Source: Flavobacterium branchiarum (lineage in GTDB: Bacteria > Bacteroidota > Bacteroidia > Flavobacteriales > Flavobacteriaceae). Taken from it: DNA of 64,000 nucleotides. The stretch covers positions 248,001 through 312,000 of the forward strand of contig NZ_JAUFQQ010000003.1 of the NCBI RefSeq assembly GCF_030409845.1, in the 5' to 3' direction. The notes beneath the pieces are model-generated. The model saw only the letters and a program-made list of their open reading frames with translations. It was not told the DNA's origin and did not search any database. This document shows positions 45,748 through 54,853 of the stretch, piece by piece (the stretch's first letter is position 1; every line of letters starts with the position of its first letter). Position numbers and translations under genes: made by a program.

Positions 45748-47796
45748 TTATAAGAAGTCTTTATCAGTAACACCTTCGTTGATTTTTACTTCGGACATTT
45801 TGATGTTCAATTCAAAACCTACATTTTGAGTAATGTTAAAAGGAACCTTAACTCCTTTTACTTCTTTATAATCACCAAAATTTGTAATTTGAGTAATTGA
45901 TTTCCCCGCTTGTTCGGAAACTTTAGCTTCGGCAACTTTTAATCCAGATTTTGTATCAAAGAAGTAAGTTGTTTTGCCGTCTTTTATAGCGTAAGCATCG
46001 TTGTTGTTAATAGGTTCAATGTGGTCAATCACTAAGCCTTCTTTTTTAGAAAGGTGAAGCTCTTCAAACGGAACAGCGCTTGCTTTCATATCTGCAAGAT
46101 CTTTACCTTCAAGGTTTTTTCGTTGTCCTTGTTGTTCGATATAAGCTTCTTTTTCATTGACAACTTGCTTCATTAAATTCATAGGTCCCATCGCTAGTGA
46201 AACCATCATTTTTCCTCTAGCATCCATTTTAGAGATAAAGGTTAATGGAGACGGTGCTTGAGGAATAGTTGTTGATCCTAGCATAGCAATTGTTTTTACA
46301 GAGGCTACTGCTTTTTCTCCGCCTATAACTTTTATGTAATTGTCAAATACGCTTTTAGCAGTTACGCCTTTAGGAACTTCTTTCTTTAATGATGGCTTTT
46401 CTGTAGGATTAGCATATTTGTCAAAGTAACTAATAGGAATGTTTAGTTTTTCTAAACCGGGAATTACTTCAGATCCTTTTCCAGTAATAACAATTCTCAT
46501 GTTATCAATTGGGAAATATTTGTTGGCTACTCTAAGTATCTCGTCTGGAGTTACCTTATTGATGTTCTGAATGTATTTCTCGTAAAAATCTTTAGGAAGA
46601 TTTTCGGTCTCAATATTCAATGCGTATCTAGCTACAGTCTGTGGCTTCTCAACCTGCATAACAAATCTACCGATGTATCCTGCTTTAACTGTTTTTAAAA
46701 TCTCGTCTGAAACTTTTTCCGTTCTAATTCTCTTGATTTCTTTTACAAATTCTACTACAGCGCTATCTGTTACAGCATTTCTTACTGCCGAAGCAGCTTT
46801 GAATTTAGCAGTGTATTTTCCGCTTCCTAGGCCTGAACTAGCACCATATGTCCATCCGTGAGCCTCACGTAAATTCATGTTTAGGTAACTGTTGAAATCT
46901 CCTCCTAAGATTTGGTTTGCAATAACTGCAGGGAAAAAATCTGGATCGTTCATTTTTAAGTTAACTGTGTTAACTAGTGCTATTTCTGATTGGACAGCAT
47001 TAGGAACGTCAACAAAATTAATTTGAAGATTAGAGACATTTACAGGGTTAGGGTAGGTGTCTTTTGGTTGTGCTTTTTTCTCCCATTTTCCAAACAGTTT
47101 TTCTACAGCGGCTTTAGTTTCTTTGAATTTTATATCTCCAATAACTACTAAATAGGCGTTTTCTGGAACAAAATGTGTTTTGTAATTGTTTTCTACATCA
47201 GCCAGTGTTATGTTCTTTAGTGTTTCTTCAGTGATAAATTCTCCAGAAGGATGGTTTTTTCCAAACGCTAAAGCATCAACTACTCTTCTTTCGATAGCAG
47301 GTACGCTTTTCTCTTCAGTTTTAAGTCCTTCGCTGAGTTTTGCTTTTTCTTTATCAAATTCTGCTTGAGTAAAATTAGGTTGCAAAGCACCTTCTGCTAA
47401 AAGTTCTAAGATTCTTCCTGAATATTTAGAAAGAGAACTTGCGAAAGCACCGCTAGAACTAAAATTAATATTTGCTCCGTAGAAATCAATCTCTTCGTTA
47501 AAAGCTTCTTTTTTAGTTTTTTTAGTTCCGTCGCCAATCATATTACTTGTTAGCTCATCTACTCCTTTTTTATTTCCTTCTGTAAAAGGAGCGTTGTCAA
47601 GGGTTAGGTTAAAACTTACTCTAGGTAATTTGTGATTCTCGACAACCAAAACTTTCATCCCGTTTGCCAAAACAAAGGTTTGTGGTTTTTTAATATTTAC
47701 TATTGGAGCGTTACCTGGTTTAGGTTGTGGACGATCTTGTGCTTGCATAATTCCTGTTACGAATAATAGGATTAAAATAATGTTTCTTTTTTTCAT
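45748..47796 (-). CDS. M16-family peptidase-like protein, apparently non-catalytic partner
   Basis: This 682-residue protein has a signal peptide (MKKRNIILILLFVTGIMQAQ) and two M16 domains (about 30-240 and 250-440). A C-terminal extension (about 480-680) follows, of the kind found in Bacteroidetes M16 proteins. The zinc motif HxxEH is absent: the equivalent place reads GVDELTSNMIGDGT. It should therefore be the structural subunit of a heterodimer with the upstream M16 protein, which does have the motif. I place the start at 47796, not the in-frame ATG at 47838, because the signal peptide then begins correctly and the overlap with the upstream gene disappears (13 bp gap). Confidence 0.88.
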   Translation of the reverse strand: MKKRNIILILLFVTGIMQAQDRPQPKPGNAPIVNIKKPQTFVLANGMKVLVVENHKLPRVSFNLTLDNAPFTEGNKKGVDELTSNMIGDGTKKTKKEAFNEEIDFYGANINFSSSGAFASSLSKYSGRILELLAEGALQPNFTQAEFDKEKAKLSEGLKTEEKSVPAIERRVVDALAFGKNHPSGEFITEETLKNITLADVENNYKTHFVPENAYLVVIGDIKFKETKAAVEKLFGKWEKKAQPKDTYPNPVNVSNLQINFVDVPNAVQSEIALVNTVNLKMNDPDFFPAVIANQILGGDFNSYLNMNLREAHGWTYGASSGLGSGKYTAKFKAASAVRNAVTDSAVVEFVKEIKRIRTEKVSDEILKTVKAGYIGRFVMQVEKPQTVARYALNIETENLPKDFYEKYIQNINKVTPDEILRVANKYFPIDNMRIVITGKGSEVIPGLEKLNIPISYFDKYANPTEKPSLKKEVPKGVTAKSVFDNYIKVIGGEKAVASVKTIAMLGSTTIPQAPSPLTFISKMDARGKMMVSLAMGPMNLMKQVVNEKEAYIEQQGQRKNLEGKDLADMKASAVPFEELHLSKKEGLVIDHIEPINNNDAYAIKDGKTTYFFDTKSGLKVAEAKVSEQAGKSITQITNFGDYKEVKGVKVPFNITQNVGFELNIKMSEVKINEGVTDKDFL

Positions 47797-47809
47797 GTTT
47801 CTAAGAGTC

Positions 47810-49132
47810 TTAATTTTGTGCCTTTGTAGTAGGAACATAGTCTAGAATTAAACGTTGATTAGGATTTAGATATTTTTTTGCTACATCTCTAATTTCTTCT
47901 CTTGTTATAGAGTGATAGAGGTCAATTTCTGTGTTTATTAGATTTATATCACCATAAAGCAGATAGTAACTAGCTAGGTTTTCGGCAATTCCTTCAACAG
48001 TTGCGTTTGAGTTAACGTAGTTGTTGTCGAACTTGTTTTGTAGTTTTTCGTAATCTTTCTCAGAAATCAAGTTGGTTTGAAGTTTTACAATTTCTTCGTC
48101 AATTTCTTTTAATAGATCGGCAGATGTATAAGGGTTCATTGGTAAGCCGTATAAAATGTACATACCGTAATCTTCTTGACTAAAACCAACAGCTCCAATT
48201 TGTAAAGCCATCTTTTTTTCGTCAACTATTTTTTTGTAAAGTTTAGAGCTTTTTCCATCACTTAAATAAGAAGATATTAAATCTAGTACTCTTGCGTCTC
48301 TAGTTTTCATCGATGGAGTACGGTATGAAGCAACAACCATCGGAATTTGAATGTTTGGATCTTCGTATTTAGCTTTTATCGGTTGAGTGATAGGTTCTTC
48401 TGTAAAAGTTTGTTTTTGCAGTTTCTCTCCTTTTTTTATTGGTCCAAAGTATTTTTGAACCCATTCTTTGGTTTTTGCTTTATCAAAATCTCCAGCAATT
48501 ACCAAAACAGCATTGTTTGGAGTGTAGAATTTTTTATTGAAAGCTTTAAATTCGTCAAGAGTTGCAGCATCAAGATGTTCCATAGTCCCGATTGTAGTCC
48601 AACGATAAGGGTGGTTCTTGAACATGTTTTTCTTTACCTCTGGAAGAATGTTTCCGTAAGGTTGGTTGTCGTAGCGAGTTCTTTTTTCCTCTTTAACAAC
48701 TTCATTTTGAGTGTCAACTCCAATTTTGTTTATTACAGGATGCATCAATCTTTCTGATTCCATCCATAGTGCTAATTCTAAATTATTAGATGGGAAAACT
48801 TCGTAATAATACGTTCTGTCGTCAGATGTGTTAGCGTTATTGGTTCCACCATTGGCAGTTACCATTTTCATCCATTCTCCACGTTTAATATTTTCAGTTC
48901 CTTCAAATAATAAATGTTCGAAAAAATGAGCAAAACCCGTTCTGTCTGGAGTTTCGTCTTTTGATCCGACATGGTACATTACAGAAGTTATGACAACTGG
49001 TGCCGAAGAATCATTGTGCAAAATGACATGTAGGCCATTGTCCAAATCGTATTCTTCAAAGGCTACTTTTTGAGCAGTAGCTACTCCACCTAGCATAAGC
49101 GCAGCACTTAACATAATTATTGATTTTTTCAT
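47810..49132 (-). CDS. M16-family zinc metallopeptidase
   Basis: This 440-residue exported peptidase has a signal peptide (about 1-20, ending GVATAQ). The inverted zinc motif HFFEHLLFEGT (H-x-x-E-H) is followed ~75 residues on by NEVVKEEKR, which supplies the third ligand. The second, inactive half-domain covers about 230-435. It probably degrades peptides in the periplasm together with the motif-less M16 protein encoded 13 bp downstream. Two-gene active/inactive M16 pairs are common in bacteria. Confidence 0.92.
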   Translation of the reverse strand: MKKSIIMLSAALMLGGVATAQKVAFEEYDLDNGLHVILHNDSSAPVVITSVMYHVGSKDETPDRTGFAHFFEHLLFEGTENIKRGEWMKMVTANGGTNNANTSDDRTYYYEVFPSNNLELALWMESERLMHPVINKIGVDTQNEVVKEEKRTRYDNQPYGNILPEVKKNMFKNHPYRWTTIGTMEHLDAATLDEFKAFNKKFYTPNNAVLVIAGDFDKAKTKEWVQKYFGPIKKGEKLQKQTFTEEPITQPIKAKYEDPNIQIPMVVASYRTPSMKTRDARVLDLISSYLSDGKSSKLYKKIVDEKKMALQIGAVGFSQEDYGMYILYGLPMNPYTSADLLKEIDEEIVKLQTNLISEKDYEKLQNKFDNNYVNSNATVEGIAENLASYYLLYGDINLINTEIDLYHSITREEIRDVAKKYLNPNQRLILDYVPTTKAQN

Positions 49133-49331
49133 AAAGGTTAATAATTTTTTATTACACTTAATAGGTAATGATTAATTAGAAATAGTTACATCAAAAATAA
49201 CTTTTTTTGGTTAAGAATAGCAAAAACGAAATTCTTTTAACAGTATTTTACTACAGTATGTTTTGTTGTATGAATTATAGCCTATTGAGAAACAGGGTTT
49301 AAAGAGTATTGAATATTTTTACTTTAAGAAA

Positions 49332-49361
49332 TTGCATAGTAAATTATTAATTGTATATTTG
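49332..49361 (+). promoter_or_regulatory. Consensus Bacteroidetes promoter of rplU-rpmA
   Basis: TTG (49332-49334), a 19-base spacer and TATATTTG (49354-49361) match the Bacteroidetes housekeeping promoter well. It lies 30 bp before the rplU start codon. Confidence 0.75.
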
Positions 49362-49391
49362 CAACCTTAAAAATCAATAAATCAATTTGGT

Positions 49392-49826
49392 ATGTATGCA
49401 ATCGTAGAGATAGCAGGGCAACAATTCAAAGTAAGCAAAGACTTAAAGGTTTATGTTCACAGATTAGCTAATGAAGAAGGTTCAAAAGTTTCTTTTGACA
49501 AAGTTCTTTTATTAGATGATAATGGGAATGTAACTTTAGGCGCCCCAGCTATAGAAGGTGCTTCTGTAGAAGCTAAAGTGTTACAACACTTAAAAGGAGA
49601 CAAAGTAATCGTTTTCAAAAAGAAAAGAAGAAAAGGTTACAAAAAGAGAAATGGTCACAGACAATATCTTACTCAAATTGTAATTGAAGGTATTACTGCA
49701 GCTGGAGGAACTAAAAAAGCAGCAGCTAAGAAAGCAGTTGTAGCAGAAGAAGTTGCGACTGAAGAAGCAGCTCCTAAAGCTAAAAAAGCGGCTCCAAAAG
49801 CAAAAAAAGAAGCTACTAAAGAATAA
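49392..49826 (+). CDS. rplU: 50S ribosomal protein L21
   Basis: This 144-residue ribosomal protein has a standard L21 core (about 1-103: MYAIVEIAGQQFKVSKDLKVYVHRL, FKKKRRKGYKKRNGHRQYLTQIVIEGI). A ~40-residue Ala/Lys/Glu-rich tail follows, made of short repeats such as APKAKKAAPKAKKEA. Similar tails occur in other flavobacterial L21 proteins. It is co-transcribed with rpmA, 24 bp downstream. Confidence 0.97.
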   Translation: MYAIVEIAGQQFKVSKDLKVYVHRLANEEGSKVSFDKVLLLDDNGNVTLGAPAIEGASVEAKVLQHLKGDKVIVFKKKRRKGYKKRNGHRQYLTQIVIEGITAAGGTKKAAAKKAVVAEEVATEEAAPKAKKAAPKAKKEATKE

Positions 49827-49850
49827 TAACAATATTTAAACTCATACGTC

Positions 49851-50111
49851 ATGGCTCACAAGAAAGGTGTCGGTAGTTCGAAGAATGGTAGAGAATCAGA
49901 ATCAAAACGTTTAGGCGTTAAGATTTTTGGAGGACAAGCTGCTATTGCTGGGAACATCATCGTTAGACAAAGAGGTTCAAAACATAATCCAGGTGAAAAC
50001 GTTTACATTAGTAAAGATCACACTCTACACGCAAGAGTAGCTGGAGTTGTAAAGTTCCAAAAGAAAAGAGATAATAAATCTTACGTTTCTATACTTCCAT
50101 TCGAAGCATAA
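49851..50111 (+). CDS. rpmA: 50S ribosomal protein L27
   Basis: This 86-residue protein begins [24 protein letters not shown] and has the [13 protein letters not shown] motif. Its N-terminus reaches the peptidyl-transferase centre. There is no N-terminal cleavable extension of the Firmicutes type. It is the second gene of the rplU-rpmA operon, followed by a strong terminator. Confidence 0.97.
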   Translation: MAHKKGVGSSKNGRESESKRLGVKIFGGQAAIAGNIIVRQRGSKHNPGENVYISKDHTLHARVAGVVKFQKKRDNKSYVSILPFEA

Positions 50112-50134
50112 TAACTAGATTATATATTATTACA

Positions 50135-50163
50135 AAACCCGTTCGCTTTGCGAACGGGTTTTC
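50135..50163 (+). terminator. Terminator of rplU-rpmA
   Basis: AAAACCCGTTCGC and its perfect complement surround a TTT loop, 23 bp after the rpmA stop; one of the strongest hairpins in the window. Confidence 0.92.
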
Positions 50164-50267
50164 TGTTTTTAGGCTATTTATTATTTTTAGAAGCTTTTTT
50201 TGTAGTCCTTTTGTATGAAATAGTGATTCTCTGCTGGTTTCCGTAGATTTATTATTAGTATTTTTGA

Positions 50268-51581
50268 TTGGATAAATCTACGTTAGCTTTGAAAAGAATA
50301 ATATTACTTCTATTAATTTTTTGTACTGGTATGTATGCAGGGAACGATCCTAAGAATGCAACTAATCAGATTGTATTGTTAAATGAAGCTCAAAAAAAGA
50401 TGCTCTTTGAATTTGCAGTTTTGCAAAATAATGGTGCTGATGAAGAACAGTATTGGCTGAAACATAAAAGTCAATTTCCATCGTTTAATAATAATAAAAG
50501 AGATGCATTGGCAAAGGAAATCTTTGAGAACTCTCATATCATGTATGCCCCAGTTAAAAATTCATCTGTCGAATTATGGATGCAAGCACAATCGCTTGCC
50601 AATTGGATGTTATACTTGGCTGCATTCATTGCAGTATGCGCAGTAATTGCTTTGATGCGTAATTATTGGAGCCTCATTATAAAGATTCTCATTAAGCAAT
50701 TTCAGCCCTTGTTTAAAGTGTTGTTTTCACAAGTTTTACTTACTTATGAATTGTTACTGATTGGTATTGCTAGCGTTTTTATAGCCAGCAATGTTGATGA
50801 TATGGTTTTGCGTACTGTTTTAGCGCATCTTGGGATCTTTCTGATTTGGAGTCAATCGACAGCCTTATTTACTAAAGAGTATCTTGTAAAGGGATATATT
50901 CATGAAATACGAGATAATTTTTGGGAGAACAATACGTGGAAAGTAATAAAGACAATTTGCTTTCCTGCTATTATTGTAACTTTTGCTATTTTATTTATGT
51001 TGTGCAAAGTGCCTCAAGATAAACTGTATTATTATGAAGTCGTTATAACGAGTCTTGTAGCTGTTTATGCTTTCCCTATTTGGCGGTCACTTGAAAAGTA
51101 CATATATCCAGTTCTGATTCCTTTTAAAGATCCTCGTGTTGAAAGAAGTATTCACTCGTTAGCAACTTGTACTGTTTTGGTTTTATTGGTTGATGCAGTT
51201 TTTTTGTATCAATCACATGAAGGTTTATCTTATTTTGTAACAGCACTAACTTCTTTATTGGTTGCATCATTTCTAATTTTATCTCTCAAGGTCAATTATA
51301 AGCATAATTATAAAAACTACATTTATCTACAATTTGTTGCAGTCCTTTTTTTGCTTTCTTCTTTGGTCTATAGTTTTTATATCCAATCAGTAGAAATGAT
51401 TTGGGTAGGAATAACAGGGCTGTGTGTATTTATAATTATAAAATATTGGGAGATTGTCATGCATTATTTAAGTTGGAATAGAAGAGCTAGTAAATGGGCT
51501 TGGAGTTGTCTAGGAATGGCAGTATTGTTGTGGTTGTTAGCAAAAGGAATTTTGTTTCTGTTACATTACTATTATATATAA
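50268..51581 (+). CDS. Polytopic membrane protein of unknown function
   Basis: I do not recognise this protein. It has a signal-like N-terminus (RIILLLLIFCTGMYAG), a ~75-residue exported segment rich in Asn/Lys/Glu, and about ten membrane helices from residue ~110 to the end. Short loops (SLEKYIYPVLIPFKDPRVERSIHS) give it a weak resemblance to mechanosensitive-channel-like proteins, but I see no defining motif. No ATG is available at the start. TTG at 50268 is the first option and TTG at 50289 (giving LKRIILLLLI) the second. It is convergent with the P-loop gene, 6 bp away. Confidence 0.7.
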   Translation: MDKSTLALKRIILLLLIFCTGMYAGNDPKNATNQIVLLNEAQKKMLFEFAVLQNNGADEEQYWLKHKSQFPSFNNNKRDALAKEIFENSHIMYAPVKNSSVELWMQAQSLANWMLYLAAFIAVCAVIALMRNYWSLIIKILIKQFQPLFKVLFSQVLLTYELLLIGIASVFIASNVDDMVLRTVLAHLGIFLIWSQSTALFTKEYLVKGYIHEIRDNFWENNTWKVIKTICFPAIIVTFAILFMLCKVPQDKLYYYEVVITSLVAVYAFPIWRSLEKYIYPVLIPFKDPRVERSIHSLATCTVLVLLVDAVFLYQSHEGLSYFVTALTSLLVASFLILSLKVNYKHNYKNYIYLQFVAVLFLLSSLVYSFYIQSVEMIWVGITGLCVFIIIKYWEIVMHYLSWNRRASKWAWSCLGMAVLLWLLAKGILFLLHYYYI

Positions 51582-51587
51582 TTTTAG

Positions 51588-52145
51588 TTATATTAATTGG
51601 TCGCTTTCGATTATAGACAGTATAAAATCAACCCTTTTTTTTATGTCTAATTTTGGCACTTCGATTAATTGGTAATCACAATTAGTGTACGTTTTTACTA
51701 TTGCTTCGTAGGTATCTATCGCCTCTTGAAAAGTTTGTTTGCGTTCCGAATCTGTTTGGTATATTTTTTTCCAAGGAGGAAGAGCGAATACGATTGGGTT
51801 ATAGCGATATTTTCTAGTAGCCTCTAAAAGTTCTGTAAAAGGTTTTAGTCCGATTAAGTTTGCGTATGCTAACGTATCTGGAATCCCTCGATCAAAAAAA
51901 GTAATACAAGAATTGTTCTCGTTTTCTATAAAGGTTTCTATGGAGTGCTTTAACATTAATAATGTGTATTTTTCTTTGTTGGCCCATGGTAAGGCATCTC
52001 CATTTGAGGCTACTTGCTCTTTGATTATATTGCGTGCAACTTCGTCTATGCAATTATAATTTCTTTTTTTTAATTCTTCAATAATGGTTGTTTTACCAGC
52101 ACCTGGTCCTCCAGTTATGATAAATAGATTAGTTGATTCGGTCAT
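51588..52145 (-). CDS. P-loop AAA-type ATP-binding protein (AAA_28-like)
   Basis: This 185-residue protein begins MTESTNLFIITGGPGAGKTT, with Walker A GGPGAGKT. It has a kinase-like FFDRGIPDTLAYANLIGL segment (Asp-Arg) and a lid-like RKYRYNPIVFALPPWKKIYQTDSERKQTF. It resembles small nucleotide-kinase-like ATPases found widely in bacteria with no assigned substrate. An upstream in-frame ATG (52166) would add seven residues (MQSNKLK); I prefer 52145 since the Walker strand then begins close to the N-terminus. It stands alone. Confidence 0.78.
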   Translation of the reverse strand: MTESTNLFIITGGPGAGKTTIIEELKKRNYNCIDEVARNIIKEQVASNGDALPWANKEKYTLLMLKHSIETFIENENNSCITFFDRGIPDTLAYANLIGLKPFTELLEATRKYRYNPIVFALPPWKKIYQTDSERKQTFQEAIDTYEAIVKTYTNCDYQLIEVPKLDIKKRVDFILSIIESDQLI

Positions 52146-52548
52146 TTTTAGTTTATTTGATTGCAATAAAAGAGTTTTGCAAGAAGGATAATTGTGATTC
52201 TACAGTATTATTAAGTTAATTTTAGTAATGTGCTTTGATACGTGTTAATCTTAAAATAAAATTTTATTTAAGCAAGGTGCAGATTTATAAATGTAAAAAA
52301 TGATCTGCAATTTTGCAAATGATTTGGTGAATCTTAAGTGCTTGTTTTTTAGTTGTTTTGTTTTGTGTTTTGTATGATTTAGTAGCGTTAGTAATGTTTT
52401 TAAGTACTTTTTTGAAGACTTGAATATTAAAAAATATGTAGTTTTTTACTGATTTAAGTGAAAAAAGTTTTATATTGGGAAATAAATGTCAATTTATGTT
52501 AAAATAGGTTGGCAAAAATTAATTTACCAGTATTTATATATCAAAAAA
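52146..52548. other. AT-rich intergenic region
   Basis: Between the divergent P-loop and exchanger genes I see only AT-rich sequence with a loose inverted pair GCAGAT / ATCTGC near 52280-52310. No gene, RNA or clear promoter element can be supported. Confidence 0.3.
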
Positions 52549-53625
52549 ATGAAACAATTACTACAGTGGACAATTATTATTCCAGTATTATCCTGGGCTC
52601 TTTTTTTTAGTGGCCTTGTTGATAATAGCAGCATCTTTCAAGTAGTTGCAAGCATATTACTTATCCTTAGTGTTATGTCGGCAGTGCATCATTCAGAAAT
52701 AATAGCAGAAAGAGTAGGGGAGCCTTACGGAACCATTATTTTAGCTATATCAATAACAGTTATCGAAGTTTCAATTATCGTGTCTTTGATGATGTCCGAA
52801 GGTTCAGAAGCAGCCTCGCTTGCGAGAGACACAGTTTATGCAGCTACGATGCTTATTCTTAATGGTATTATTGGATTGTGCCTTCTAATCGGTGGGCTTA
52901 AACATTATGAACAGAATTTCTCGCCTTCATCGGTAACTATCGGCTTAGTTTCGCTAGTTTCGATTATAGTATTTACATTAGTGTTCCCTACTTTCACCGA
53001 AAGTGTTTCGGGATCTTATTACTCAATACCACAGCTTGTTTTTGCATCTGGTGCATGTATTGTTATTTATGGTTCGTTTCTATTTGCGCAGACTACAAGA
53101 TACAGACAATACTTTCTTACGATTGGTGCAGATGAAAATGAAGAAGTAGCTGAGCCTATCCCGATTAATAACAAAGTTTTTTTTACTAGTCTTTTCTTCC
53201 TTGTTGTAAGTTTAGGAATTGTAGTTTTATTGGCCAAAACGCTATCGCCTACAATCGAAGGAATTATTGTTAGCTATCATTTACCAAAAAGTTTAGTTGG
53301 GGTTGTTATTGCAGCAATAATATTATTACCAGAAGCTATTGCGGCTATCATAGCAGCAAGAAAAAACAGACTTCAAACTAGTATTAACTTAGCTTTGGGT
53401 TCTGCTTTGGCAAGTATCGGATTAACTATTCCTAGTGTTGCAGCAGTTTGTATTATGATGGATATGCCTATTATCTTAGGACTAGATATTAAATCGATTG
53501 TTCTATTGGCATTGTCGGTATTTACGGTAATGTTGTCATTAAGTAAAGGAAAGTCAAATGTTGTTTATGGAGTCGTACTTCTAGTCAATTTATTTGCTTT
53601 TGTATTTTTGATGATATATCCTTAA
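52549..53625 (+). CDS. chaA: Calcium/proton (Na+/H+) antiporter, ChaA/CaCA family
   Basis: This 358-residue membrane protein has about eleven helices with the two inverted CaCA repeats. The first is HHSEIIAERVGEPYGTIILA with ITVIEVSIIVSLM. The second is LLPEAIAAIIAARKNRLQTS with NLALGSALASIGLTIPSVA; their acidic residues bind the cation. It matches the ChaA branch, which exchanges Ca2+, Na+ or K+ for protons. The in-frame ATG at 52486 would add 21 unmotivated polar residues (MSIYVKIGWQ and onward). I prefer 52549, giving MKQLLQWTIIIPVLSWALF. Confidence 0.87.
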   Translation: MKQLLQWTIIIPVLSWALFFSGLVDNSSIFQVVASILLILSVMSAVHHSEIIAERVGEPYGTIILAISITVIEVSIIVSLMMSEGSEAASLARDTVYAATMLILNGIIGLCLLIGGLKHYEQNFSPSSVTIGLVSLVSIIVFTLVFPTFTESVSGSYYSIPQLVFASGACIVIYGSFLFAQTTRYRQYFLTIGADENEEVAEPIPINNKVFFTSLFFLVVSLGIVVLLAKTLSPTIEGIIVSYHLPKSLVGVVIAAIILLPEAIAAIIAARKNRLQTSINLALGSALASIGLTIPSVAAVCIMMDMPIILGLDIKSIVLLALSVFTVMLSLSKGKSNVVYGVVLLVNLFAFVFLMIYP

Positions 53626-53701
53626 TAATAAGCAATAATAGTTAATATTAGAATCTGTTAGTTAAAGCTTACACAGAGTTCTAAATAGTATTTTACAATA
53701 T

Positions 53702-53742
53702 AAAACTGCTCTAATTTTTTCTAATTAGAGCAGTTTTGTTTT
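53702..53742 (+). terminator. Terminator of the exchanger gene
   Basis: AAAACTGCTCTAATT (53702-53716) pairs with AATTAGAGCAGTTTT (53723-53737), followed by a T-rich tract, 77 bp after the stop codon. Confidence 0.85.
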
Positions 53743-53781
53743 TATAGAGAGCCATCATAATTAGTAATAAATAAAAAAATC

Positions 53782-54771
53782 ATGCAACATTTTCCAGTAA
53801 TAAGTTCAATTCTTTCAGCGAGTAAACTTGGTGAATTATTACAACAGCAATATGGTTTAAGTAAGAATACTGAATGTGAACTTTTTAGAGCAGCTATGAA
53901 TCATGTTTATATTGTTACTGATGTTGACAAGAAATATGTTTTTCGTGTTTATACTTTTGATTGGAGAACAAAAACGGAAATAGCCGAAGAATTAAGACTC
54001 TTACTTCACTTGCGGGAAAATAAAACGCCAGTTTCCTATCCCATTGCAACCAACTCAAACGAATATATTCAAGAAATAAACGCTCCCGAAGGAAAGAGAT
54101 TTGGAGTATTGTTTTCGTTTGCTGACGGTGCTAAATCTGCTAAATTTACTGCAGAAACAAGTTTCTTTATCGGACAAGCATTAGGCGAAGTTCATAAATC
54201 AACCCAAAATTTTACATTAAAAAGAGAAACATATAACGATACTGTTTTGTTGGTAGATTCTGTTAAACGAATCCAGCTATTTTTCAAAAAAGAAACAGAT
54301 GAAATACTTTTCTTGAAAGATTTAGCGACCTTTCTTCAGAAAGAATTTGATGCAATAAAAATTGATCAAGTCAGATTTGGAGCAGTTCATCTCGATGTAT
54401 GGTTTGATAATATGCATTTTAATGAAGAGAATAAAGTAACATTATTTGATTTTGATTTTTGTGGTAATGGATGGTTATGTCTCGATATTTCATACTTTTT
54501 GTTTCAGCTCTTTATTACAAACCCGAATGAAAAGGATTATGAAGCAAAGGCAGTAACTTTTCTAAAAGGTTATGAATCCAAAGGCGAAATAAGCGAAGAA
54601 GAAAAACGTATTATATCTTTTGTTTGTCTTGGTGTTATGGTCTATTTTTTAAGTATGCAATGCGACAGATTCGATCATTGGACAAACATCTTCTTGAATG
54701 AAGATCACTTAAAAAGATTTACTGGTAATTTAAAGCGCTGGATGGATTATAATAAAATCACAATCCAATAA
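53782..54771 (+). CDS. Aminoglycoside-phosphotransferase-fold (APH) kinase
   Basis: This 329-residue protein has the APH/choline-kinase fold. The N-lobe has NHVYIVTDVDKKYVFRVYTF, and the catalytic loop is AVHLDVWFDNMHF (H-x-D-x4-N). The metal-binding LFDFDFCGNGWLCLDISYF follows. It is closer to the small-molecule or stress-kinase branch (SrkA/YihE, homoserine-kinase-II-like) than to resistance enzymes. The substrate is unknown, and I would not call it an antibiotic-resistance gene. Confidence 0.85.
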   Translation: MQHFPVISSILSASKLGELLQQQYGLSKNTECELFRAAMNHVYIVTDVDKKYVFRVYTFDWRTKTEIAEELRLLLHLRENKTPVSYPIATNSNEYIQEINAPEGKRFGVLFSFADGAKSAKFTAETSFFIGQALGEVHKSTQNFTLKRETYNDTVLLVDSVKRIQLFFKKETDEILFLKDLATFLQKEFDAIKIDQVRFGAVHLDVWFDNMHFNEENKVTLFDFDFCGNGWLCLDISYFLFQLFITNPNEKDYEAKAVTFLKGYESKGEISEEEKRIISFVCLGVMVYFLSMQCDRFDHWTNIFLNEDHLKRFTGNLKRWMDYNKITIQ

Positions 54772-54853
54772 AGATTCTATAATTGTTTAATATTAGAGCA
54801 ATGAATAATTCTTGTAAAACAAAGAATCTCAAGTAAACTAGATTATGTGATAT

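Noticed and set aside
48347..48757. 136-codon plus-strand open frame inside the M16 gene
   Set aside because: It is antisense to the catalytic M16 gene, with Phe/Ser-rich composition typical of reverse-strand frames.
49590..49832. Minus-strand open frame rich in Phe/Ser/Cys opposite rplU
   Set aside because: It is the antisense shadow of the Lys/Ala-rich L21 tail, with no independent start signal.
53782..54771. Antibiotic-resistance aminoglycoside phosphotransferase
   Set aside because: The fold is APH-like, but the sequence looks closer to stress or metabolite kinases and there is no resistance context.
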